A stretch of 64,000 bases of DNA, from NCBI GenBank assembly GCA_947471745.1, contig CANJKZ010000020.1, forward strand, positions 248,001-312,000. The letters are read 5' to 3'. The translations under genes and the position numbers were made by a program. The DNA is from Closterium sp. Naga37s-1. Lineage: Eukaryota > Streptophyta > Zygnematophyceae > Desmidiales > Closteriaceae. This document shows, piece by piece, positions 55,531 to 64,000 of this stretch (positions within the stretch are counted from its first letter, which is position 1; each line of letters starts with the position of its first letter). The notes under the pieces are model-generated. The model was not told the DNA's origin. It saw only the letters and a program-made list of their open reading frames with translations, and ran no database searches.

Positions 55531-55773
55531 TGTCACGAGACTAGCTTAGCTGGTAACCGGGTTTAAGAAGGGCCTAGGCTTAGTAGCCTAGGCCAAGGGG
55601 GTGTCGAGAGTGTTGTGCCAAGAAGGATTGAGAATGTGTGGAGGTTCACTATAGCACACGAGTACATGTAGCAACCTAACAAAGGTGAAAGAGGTGCACC
55701 ACCATTCAAGGGCATTACACAACAGCTACACTACAGGCAGATTATACTAAATAGATATAAATCTATTTTGACA
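55531..55773 (-). repeat. Element I 5' LTR
   Basis: 243 bp, two mismatches to the 3' LTR; hairpin at 55571-55594. Confidence 0.93.
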
Positions 55774-58700
55774 TGACCCTCGTGCCCCTTTCTTTGAGGG
55801 GTGCTCCCCCGTCCCTCTTTTGCCCTCTGTTGCCTCTGCTGCTGCTGTCGACCTCGTTGGCACCGAGTTGGTCGGCGCTGCGTCTGCTCCTAGTAAAAGG
55901 CACTACAGCGGCAGGAGCAAGGGTGGCAAGGGTGCTGGAGGGGATGGCGGGGGCGGCGGTGGTGGCGGTCGAGGCGGCGGAGGGGGTGGGGGTGGAGGTG
56001 GGGGTGGTGGCGGGAGTGGGGGCTTCAGTGGCGGTGGTGGAGGTGGAGGCGGCGGAGGCAGCGGCAGTGGGGGTGGAGGTGGCGGCGACGGCGGCGGCAA
56101 TGGGGGTGGTGGCGGCGGTGGTGCTGGTCGGAGTGGCGCTTTGCAGCGGGGAGGCTTTGGCGGTGGCCAGCGCCAGCAGCAGCGCCCTCGTGAGACCCTG
56201 TCGCCCCAGCAGCTTCGTGAGTGGTACGCTGGGCGTGGGAGGTCTGGGGGTGCTGGTCCCTGCGCTTAAGTTCTCCGCACCGGCGACCGCAGTGGAGAGA
56301 CGTGCGGCGGCCCGCACGCCACGCAGTGCTGTTTCGGCCGCCTGAGTGTCGCCTGGCATGCACAGTTTCCTGACGCCACTGAGCTCCCTCGCTGGGGTGA
56401 TCTGCTTAGGTCGGGGGTTGCTATCTTTGATCTTGACTATGATGCTATCCTTGCTGCTATGTATGTTGTGACTATTAGTGCTGAGGGTGACTGTTACCTG
56501 TGTGTTCCACCCGACCGGGGCATTGAGGCTGCTGCTCTAGGTGCTAGTGAGTCTGCTGCTCCAGGTGCTAGTGAGTCTGCTCTCTCAGGTATCGCGTCGG
56601 CTCAGGTCTTGCACAATTCCACCCTTAACTCGGGTGCTTCCCGCTCCTTCTTTCGCGACTGCACCACACTCTCGCCGCTCAGTGGGCCGATAGCAGTCTC
56701 TATGGCACACCCCTCTGGGGGTCCGGTCCTTGCACACTCCTCCACGGATCTGCCGTGCCCGGCGGTCCCGTCTGGCTCTTTGTCTGGCCTCCACCTCCCC
56801 TCGTTCTCCACGAACTTGGTGAGTGGAGCTGACCTTCAGGACGCCTGGGTTGACCAGCTCACTCCTGGAGGTCAGCGGGTGACCCACTGTTCGTGTACTC
56901 GGACGGGCCGGCACCCGGCCACGTTCACCCGTCAGCCTGGGTCGGGCCTGTTGAGCCTGGTCAGGTAGCCGCGTCGGGTCAGGTGTTTGCTGCAGCGTCC
57001 CGTTCTGGTCCTGAGTCTGCCCCCTGCTCGTGTCGCCTCCTGTCTCACCAGACTCTCCTCTGGCACCACCGCCTTGGTCACCCCTCCCTGCCTCGTCTCC
57101 GAGGCATGGCCACTCGTGTCCTTGTTACTGGTCTTCCCCGGTCTCTCCCTCCCCTCCCCCCGGGGCCTGCCCCTACCTGCATTCCTTGCGTCGAGGGGCG
57201 GCAGCGCGCCGCTCCTCACTCCTCCGAGTTCCCTCCGATGGAGGCTCCCTTGCAGACTCTTCACATGGACGTGTGGGGCCCAGCCCGCGTCCGTGGATAG
57301 GGCCACGAGCGCTACTTTCTACTGGTCGTTGACGACTACTCACGTTACACCACAGTCTTCCCCTTGCGCCGCAAGGGTGAGGTCACTGAGGTGCTGATCG
57401 ACTGGATCCGCGCTGCTCGTCGTCAGCTCGGTGAGAGTTTCAGCTCGAACCTTCCTGTTCTGCGTAAGCACTCCGACAGAGGTGGAGAGTTTTCCTCCGA
57501 CCTTCTGCGAGCCTTCTGTCGTGCGGAGGGCATCCGCCAGACGTTCACGCTTCCCGCCTCTCCACAGAAAAATGGGATTGCTAAGCGCCGCATTGGCATG
57601 GTCATGGACGTCCCTCGTACGTCCATGATTCATGTGGCTGCTCCCCATTTTCTGTGGCCGTTCGCGGTTCAGTACGCTGCGCATCAGCTCAACTTCCAGC
57701 CCCGGGTCTCCATGGCGGAGACCACACCTACTCTACGGTGGACGGGGAAGGTTGGCGATGCGTCTGCGTTCCGTGTCTGGGGATCTCTAGCTTTCATCCG
57801 CGACTTGTCTGCAGACAAGCTGTCCTCCCGTGCTGTTCCCTGCGTCTTCCTTGGCTTCCCCCCTGACGCACCTGGTTGGCAGTTTTACCACCCCAGCTCG
57901 CGCCGTGTTCTGTCCTCTCAGGACGTCACGTTTGACGAGTCGGTTACTTACTACCGTCTCTTCCCCTACCGCACTGCCCCTCCCCCCCCCCCCCCGCCGC
58001 TCTTCCTTGCGCCCGGTCCTCCCCCGGTAGACCCCCTCCCCCCTCAGGGTCCTGCCCCCTCAGGTGTGTCCCAGGTAGACGCAGTCAAGCCTGCCGAGGT
58101 AGCTGTTGACTCTGGTGCTGCTAGGGGTGCTGAGCCTGCGGGTGCCGGGTCTGGGGGTGCTGAGCCGGAGCGTGCGGAGCCTGGGGGTGCTGAGTCTGGG
58201 GGTGCTGCGTCTGGGGGTGCTGAGTCTGGGGGTGCTGAGCCTGGGGGTGCTGGAGGTGCTGGAGCTGGCGCTACTGAGGCTACTGGAGCTTCTAGTGGTC
58301 CTTCTTGAGCTGGAGCTGCTGTGGGTGCTGGAGTTGGCGCTACTGGTGCTGCAGGTGGTGCTGCTGGCATTGGAGCTGACACTGGGGGTGCTGGTGCTGT
58401 CCCTGCTGGTTCTGGAGACGCTGCGCGGCCGAGGCCGTACTTCATTCCGCTCCTTCAGCAGGTTCTTGGTCTCCCGCCGTCTAGTGGTCCTGCTCCTTCC
58501 TTAGAGTGTCCACCGCCTGTCTAGTCGCAGTCACAGTTACAGCCCGCCTCCCCACTGCCTGCTCCTTCTCCTTACGCTGGTCCGACCAGAGGTCTTACGG
58601 AGCATCGTGAGCCTGAGTCTCGTCCTGCGTCGCCTGTTCGTGCTGCTCGCACTAGTCGTCGTGGTTCGCGTCAGCGTCCTCCTCCTGTCCCTGGCACGCA

Positions 58701-60916
58701 CCAGATGGCTCTGCGTCCTTCCACTGCTCCACAGCGTGTTCCTCTGCCGTCTCCTCCTGCGTCCTCTCTTCCTGCCCTTGCTGACCCGGAGTCTGACTCC
58801 CTTCGTGCTGCTAGTCCTACTGTCACGCGTCTCCTGGCCACTATTGTCACTGACCCTTGCTTTGAGTCCACTGCTGCGTCTGCCTTAGTTGCTGAGCTTG
58901 TCGACTTTGCTGCTCACTGTCGTCTGGACTACGCCGCTAGTCTTGTTGCTGAGTCTGAGTCTGTTTGTCCTCCGTCCGTCGGGGGTGAGTGTGCTCTTAG
59001 CACGGACGTCCTTGAGGACAGGCAGGAGGAGTTCTAGTGTTTTGCTGCTGCTTTACCTCATCTCGTGTCCATGCTGCTTGCCCCTGAGGGAGACCCGGAT
59101 GCACCAGACATCCCGACCCCGTGCTCTTACGCAGAGGCGATAGAGGGTCCCTACTCCTCTTAGTGGCAGACAGCCATGGACACAGAGATGGCTTCCTGGA
59201 AGTCCACAGGCACCTACGTCGACGAGGTTCCCCCACCTGGGGCGAACATTGTCGATGGCATGTGGATTTTCAGGATGAAGCGGCCGCCGGGTTCTCCGCA
59301 TGTCTTCAAGGCGCGCTACGTGGCTCGAGGCTTCAGTCAGCGGCAGGGAGTTGACTACTTTCATACCTTCTCTCCCACCCCGAAGATGACCACTCTTCGG
59401 GTACTGCTGCACGTCGCTGCTCAGCGTGACTACGAGCTTCACTCTCTTGACTTCAGCACAGCCTTCCTACGGGGCAGCCTGCACGAAGAGATTTGGCTGC
59501 GCCACCCACCTGGCTTCACTGGGTCGTATCCTCCTGGTACCCTGTGGAGCCTCCGCCGGCCAGTCTACGGTCTCCACCAGGCGCCCCGTGAGTGGCACGA
59601 CACACTGAGGACTACGCTTGCGACTCTTGGATTTGCTCCTTCCACTGCTGACCCGTCGCTGTTTCTCCGCACCGACACTACTCTGCCGCCGTTCTACATC
59701 CTCGTGTACATCGACGACTTGGTCTTTGCTACTGCTGACACTGCTGGACCGGCCCATGTGAAGTCGGAGCTGCAGAAGAGACACACGTGCACAGACCTGG
59801 GTGAGCTGCGTAGCTATCTTGGTTTGCAGATCACCCGGGACAGAGCACGGCGCACCATTACCTTGACTCAGTCACACATGGTGCAGCAGGTCCTTCAGCG
59901 CTTCAACTTCACGTACTCCTCGCCTCAGGCCACTCCTCTCTCTACTCGCCACTCGCTCTCAGCTCTGCCTTCGGATGAGTCCGTAGAGCCGAGTGGCCCG
60001 TACCCAGAGCTTGTTGGCTGCCTCATGTACCTGATGACCTGCACCCGACCTGACCTGGCATACCCTCTTAGCATCTTGGCACGCTATGTTGCTCCTGGGA
60101 GACACCGACCAGAGCACATGGATGCAGCTAAGAGGGTGTTGCGCTACCTATGCAGTACGTCGGACATGGGGCTCGTGCTTGGAGGACGGGCTCGAGTTGT
60201 CCTCACTGGTCACGCAGACGCTTCTTGGGCTGACGACTTGGCTACGCAGCGGTCGTCACAGGGTTACACCTTCAGCCTTGGTTCCGGCTCTGTTTCGTGG
60301 CGGTCTACGCGCTCGTCTTCTGTTCTCAGCTCCAGTTGTGAGGCTTAGATCTACGCTGGGGCCATGGCTGCACAGGAGTTACACTGGCTCACCTACCTGC
60401 TGACCGACTTGGGAGAGGCGCCTCGTTCTCCTCCAGTTTTGTACGTCGACAACAAGGCCATGATTGCCTTGTGTCAGGAGCACAGACTGGAGCACAGAAC
60501 GAAGCACATTGCTCTGCGCTACTTCCTTGCTCGAGAGTTGCAGCAGCGTGGTCAGCTTCGTCTTGCTTACGTGGCCACTCGGGCCAAGACTGCTGATATC
60601 TTTACCAAGGCACTTCACCCTTGTGATCATCAGCGTTTTTGTACTCTGTTAGGTCTTGTGCCTACTTGGCCTCACTTGCTCACCTCTTGACTTTGTCTTG
60701 TACTCTGATATATAAACCTGCATGTTTCTGGTTGCTAGGCTGTAATCATTGTACTACTTGCTCTATTATAAAACTGCATGTGAACTGGCCTTGTGGCCAC
60801 CTGCTTGTGCTTAGTTTGTGTGGTGTCCTTGAGATCCACCCTGGGCTTTGCCTTGTTTGTTCTCCTGCTTGACTGGTCTTGTGACCACTGTTAGGTTTGG
60901 CTATCCCCTATTTCAC

Positions 60917-60927
60917 GTATGGGGGTG
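60917..60927 (+). promoter_or_regulatory. Element J polypurine tract
   Basis: GTATGGGGGTG directly before the 3' LTR. Confidence 0.82.
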
Positions 60928-61064
60928 TGTCAAAACATATGCTTCTAGTTATTTCTCTCTAGGTTGTGTAGGGGTCATACCTTAGAAGGTACAACCCAAT
61001 TCTCTCGATTGTCTTGTACCCCCTCCCCTTACCTAATCCACACACCTTCCTAGTATTCTCAACA
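60928..61064 (+). repeat. Element J 3' LTR
   Basis: 137 bp, TGTCAAAACATATGC to TTCTCAACA. Confidence 0.92.
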
Positions 61065-61590
61065 GAATTCTCAGCACCAGTAGAGTCTTGTCGGACCCTG
61101 CTAGTACGTTCTTCAGACCGGTCCCTGCTGTGGCTTCCTCTGCAGGTGTGCAGACTCTACTAAGCAGTGCTTTGGCCGCCTCACCAAGCAATTCGGCCTC
61201 AACGCACCTGCCCCAGACTTGACTTCATTGTGCCACCAGGAATATCAGGTGTTTCTGTGCATGCTATTGTGTATTTTTCTCATTTATAATTAGATGGTGA
61301 TTGTGGTGCGTCTCAGTGCTTCTTTGGCAACCGCACAGCGCTCGCTCTACTACCGACTCCAGTCCCGGTTGCCTTGGCTGAACCCTCCTCGGTTCTGGTT
61401 GTGGCATGCAGCACTACTGCACTTCCGTGTCTGGCAGTTCCCTCAGGTTCCCTCATAGGTCTGCACCTCCCTTCGTTCTTTAGGAACTTGGTGAGTGTCG
61501 GCCGTCTTCAAGACCTCGGCGTTGTTGACGGGAATAGAGTGTTGGCCCCACCCTCGCTTGGGCGAAGCCGGCCTTCCGGTCGGGTGCACG
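61065..61590 (+). pseudogene. Element N gag/protease remnant
   Basis: Resembles the family's zinc-finger region (STKQCFGRLT near 61155) and the protease region (CFFGNRTALALLPTPVPVALA near 61320, then LPCLAVPSGSLIGLHLPSF and FRNLVSVGRLQDLGV). Assigned to N because it starts right after J's target repeat. Broken. Confidence 0.7.
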
Positions 61591-62430
61591 GTAGGTGCAG
61601 TCAATAGGTTCTGCAGAGGTCGATGTCAAGCTGGAAGTGTTGGTTGACAGGGTGGTAGACCTGCGACCGACCTCTATGACGCTGCCACCGGTGGGAGTGA
61701 GTGGTTGATTATGACGCTGCCACCGGTGGGAGTGAGTGGTTGATTTTGACGGGTGGTCAACAAGGGTGGTCGTCGACTTGCACGGGTCTGTCGAGGAGCC
61801 GTCGACGGCAACAGTCAGCCGAGCTGGTCGACGGAGGAGCTCGTCGACCAGGGCGATCCTCGATGAGAGCTGTGGTTGACGAGGGAGTCATCGACCAGGG
61901 CACTGGGTGGTCGACCGGGTCGACCATGTAACTTGCTCAGTGGGTCCTGCAGAGGCACGCGAACGTCGTCGAGGCCACGATGGCGAAGGCGATTTCGGTC
62001 TGGTATCCCGAAGTTGATGTGGCTCGTCAGGCGTATACAACAGCCGACGGACATGTGACGATGCACGTCGGGCCAATCGTTTGCGCGTACCTGCGAGCGT
62101 GCGCATTGCTGTCATCTACGGATGCGACGCTGGACAGCCGCTTTGCTGCAGCGTTGGCACGCCGTCGACCTGCTCTGTTGGTAGGCCACTTCTCTGCAGT
62201 GCTGTCGCGGCCCCTCTACGCAATGCTGGCAGGCGGTCGACCATGCTGCGCTGGCAGTCGACCAGCTGCCCTGCTAGGTTGCTAGGCTCTGATGTAGCCA
62301 TTCTTGCTATTGTTGTTTCAATTATTATGTATTCTCAACTTTGCTAGTGAAACTCTTGCGGTTTTGCCCTGTGAATGCACAAGTGCTAGAGAATGCAGAG
62401 AGGCTACGATTGCACTCACACAACTCGTGC
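61591..62430. other. Unrecognised sequence, GTCGACC-rich, with a 35-bp duplication
   Basis: No family features. A 35-base unit (ATGACGCTGCCACCGGTGGG...) occurs twice in tandem near 61676-61745. TCGACC and GTCGAC words recur through 61740-62270. It may be more of element N or other DNA; I cannot tell. Confidence 0.5.
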
Positions 62431-62555
62431 TGTCAAACTTATGTTATAGCCTGTTTAGGCTGTAGTGGGTTAGACAATAGGGGGTACAACATTTCTAGGT
62501 TTCGCCATTTGTACTCAACTCATTTCTAGTCATTTCATTCCTCGTAATTCTCACA
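62431..62555 (+). repeat. Element K 5' LTR
   Basis: 125 bp, TGTCAAACTTATG to CGTAATTCTCACA. Confidence 0.85.
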
Positions 62556-62566
62556 TGGTATAGAGC
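62556..62566 (+). promoter_or_regulatory. Element K primer binding site
   Basis: TGGTATAGAGC, the 11-base variant. Confidence 0.85.
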
Positions 62567-62689
62567 AAGTTCCCTAGTGGGAACGTTTTCTAGGGCCCAC
62601 CACTACTACGAAATTTTTTTCCTTACCTGCCCGGAGCGCGCTTCGCGCCTTCCCTAGTCGCGCCCCGTGCGCCTGCCCTCCCGTCGCGT

Positions 62690-62930
62690 CCCCTGCCCTT
62701 AGCGGCCCGTCGCGCCCCTTAAGGCCCCTTCGCGGCCCCTTCTCGGCCCTTCGCGGCCTCCCCCTTTCAGCCCTTCGCGGCCCCTTCTCGGCCCTTTGCG
62801 GCCCCCTTCGCGGCCCTTCGCGGCCCTCCTTACGGCCCTTCGCGGCCCCTTCGCGGCTCTTCGAGGCCCCCCTCACGGCCCTTCGCGGCCCCGCCCCGTC
62901 ACCTGTCGCGGCCTGCCCTGCCTTCGGAGC
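62690..62930 (+). repeat. Element K leader minisatellite
   Basis: Imperfect units around CGCGGCCCCTTCGCGGCCCT. Confidence 0.8.
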
Positions 62931-63356
62931 GGCCCTCCTCTGCTCTACTCGGCGACTCGCCACTGCGGCTCCGCCCTGCCCCTCTCACCAGTCGCGGCCT
63001 CCACCTGCAGCAGCCGCCGAGGAGCCCTGCAGCAGCTGCTGTCCCTGCCGCCGCTGCCGAGCCTGCCTCCGCCGGTGTGACGAGCCTCCGCCGCCGCTGC
63101 CGTCGCTTCTGCCCCGGCCCTGCCCTGCTGTCGAGCCGCGGCCCTGACCTGCCGCCCAGTTGCGGCCCCGACCCTGCCGGCGCACCACGGCCCTGCCCCA
63201 CCAGTAGCGGCCTCCCTACCCACCCGCCCCTGGTAAGCGCACCGCTGAACCGCGCCGCCCTGCCTAGCCGAGCCGCCCTGCCTAGCCGCGCCGCCCTATC
63301 GAGTTGCGTCGCTACTGCTGCTCCTGCTGCTCTTACTGCTCCTACTACTGCTGTTA

Positions 63357-64000
63357 TGGCTGCCCCCAACGTACTCAAATTCGATGCTGAGGGTCGGGCA
63401 GTAGATTTTGAGGTCTGGGTCGATGATCTACAGCTGTTCCTGCAGTGCGATAGCAAAGATCAGGTCTCGCTTTTTGATCTCACGTCTGGCGCCTCTGCTG
63501 CACCTGCTGCCACTGCTGATAGTGCTGTTTGCTCACAGTGGACCACTCGCAATGCTGCTGCCCGCCTTGCTATTCGTAGTCACCTGCGTCTGCTGAGCGC
63601 GCGCACTTTAGTCAGTACAAGACCGCTAGGACTCTGTACGACGCTGTTGTTGCGCGCTACTCCTCCCCTGCCACTGCTGCCCTTAGTCGCCTCATGCTGC
63701 CGTACCTGTTCCCTGACCTAGCCGCTTTTGCCACAGTCGCTGACCTCATCACGCACCTCCGCACTAGTGACACCCGCTACTGCGCTGCGCTTCCTGCCGA
63801 GTTCTGCGCCAAGAACCCCCCCCCTCCTATGTACATCACTCTCTACTACCTCGTCACTCGGCTCCCTGACTCCCTTCGCTCGGTCAGGGACCACTTCCTA
63901 TCCCTTTGCCCCACCACACTCACCGTTGACCTCCTCGAGGAGCGCCTCCTTGCAGCTGAGAAGACTATAGTCGCTGTAGGGGCCTCTCGTGGTGACCCTC
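63357..64000 (+). pseudogene. Element K gag, N-terminal part (fossil)
   Basis: Starts MAAPNVLKFDAEGRAVDF and shows VWVDDLQLFLQC, SQWTTRNAAARLA and, further on, ALSRLMLPYLFPDL, LRTSDTRY and MYITLYYLVTRLPDSL-type motifs of the C/J gag. Runs off the window before the glycine-rich tract. Confidence 0.85.

Larger units (their letters stand above)
52945..55773 (-). mobile_element. Element I: non-autonomous LTR element inserted in J's gag
   Basis: 2829 bp with two 243-bp LTRs (two mismatches), perfect TSD TGACC, primer site and a polypurine-like tract, but no recognisable gag or pol: a TRIM/LARD-type passenger needing enzymes from elsewhere. Interior: minisatellites and GC-rich DNA. LTRs are related to those of G, including the hairpin. 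It is among the youngest insertions and is whole as far as its class can be judged. Confidence 0.95.
52304..60690 (+). pseudogene. Element J gag-pol region (fossil), interrupted by I
   Basis: Gag (about 52304-52940, resuming after I at 55779), glycine-rich tract (about 55920-56140), finger with C-X13-C-X3-H-X4-C spacing (about 56265-56335), protease (about 56620-56660), integrase with WHHRLGHPSLPRL, CIPCVEGRQ, MDVWGP and RGGEFSS (about 57050-57950), a linker with GGAE(P/S) repeats (about 58120-58300), RT with VARGFSQRQGVDYF, DFSTAF and YIDDLVFATAD (about 59180-60010), RNase H with HADASWADD and DNKAMIAL (about 60200-60650). Ends like C (LVPTWPHLLTS). Broken. Confidence 0.92.
50745..61064 (+). 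mobile_element. Element J: copia element inserted in N, carrying I
   Basis: Plus-strand element with 137-bp LTRs (about six mismatches, 4 percent), primer site, polypurine tract and near-matching target repeats GAATC (50740-50744) and GAATT (61065-61069). Parts: repeat-rich leader with an internal 533-bp tandem duplication reaching into gag, gag, glycine-rich tract, zinc finger, protease, integrase, linker, RT, RNase H. Element I is inserted in gag. Broken, with roughly eight to ten breaks. Protein is closest to C. Confidence 0.94.
41314..61590 (+). mobile_element. Element N: copia-type relic split by elements F and J
   Basis: Plus-strand element in three visible pieces: 41314-43276 (5' LTR, primer site, repeat-rich leader), 50430-50744 (more leader) and 61065-about 61590 (gag zinc-finger region and protease region). 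F is inserted between the first two and J between the last two. The first boundary is proven by F's TSD; the J boundary by a near-matching TSD. Broken, with much of the coding part not visible and no 3' LTR found. N is older than both guests. Confidence 0.75.
62431..64000 (+). mobile_element. Element K: 5' end of a copia element
   Basis: 125-bp LTR, primer site, GC-rich leader and start of gag; cut by the right window edge. Same family as element A by LTR and gag. Whether it is whole cannot be judged, though at least one break appears to be present in gag. Confidence 0.9.

Overview
The window holds no host gene that I can recognise. By my own tally nearly nine tenths of it is Ty1/copia-type LTR retrotransposon sequence: whole, broken, nested and duplicated copies, treated here as fossils. 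Evidence is the domain order gag - protease - integrase - reverse transcriptase - RNase H (copia order), short LTRs of the form TG...CA, 5-bp target site duplications (TSDs), primer binding sites next to the LTRs and G-rich polypurine tracts. Primer sites of the plant type (TGGTATCAGAGC, complementary to initiator-Met tRNA) and the high GC content suggest the green plant lineage, perhaps a streptophyte alga. That is inference; the species cannot be read from this sequence.

Layout. 1-9295: element A (minus, cut by the window edge) with a complete young element B inserted in its 5' LTR. 9296-10460: unique sequence. 10461-17734: element C (minus), which looks whole, with identical LTRs. 13491-24203: a giant inverted repeat with 5.3-kb arms that copies C's 5' half and its flank as element D. 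24201-25052: a second, 0.85-kb palindrome abutting the first. 25053-25869: unique sequence. 25870-32940: a patchwork of the 3' half of element E, an RT scrap M, the non-autonomous LTR element G and the 3' half of element H. 33020-39475: old element L (minus, same family as B), itself carrying a 331-bp mini-element at 34483-34813. 39476-41313: unrecognised sequence. 41314-61590: element N, split by element F (43277-50424) and by element J (50745-61064), with non-autonomous element I (52945-55773) nested in J. 61591-62430: unrecognised. 62431-64000: the 5' end of element K.

Three groups can be told apart. B and L have LTRs of about 800 bp and a canonical CX2CX4HX4C gag knuckle. A, C, D, E, F, H, J, K and N have LTRs of 125-142 bp where measurable; in those whose gag C-terminus is present the finger is an unusual CX13CX3HX4C, and a glycine-rich tract is seen in A, C, D and J. 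G and I have LTRs of 218-243 bp with a conserved perfect hairpin and no recognisable gag or pol. LTR differences give a relative order from young to old: C (none seen), B and I (under 1 percent), F and G (about 3), J (about 4), L (roughly 13 over the part compared). This agrees with the nesting.

The most interesting structures are the 331-bp mini-element, which has both LTR-retrotransposon ends and a tRNA-like Pol III promoter; the double fold-back at 13.5-25 kb; the conserved LTR hairpin of G/I; the shared atypical gag zinc finger; and the GC-rich minisatellites that recur in the leaders with a different unit in nearly every element.
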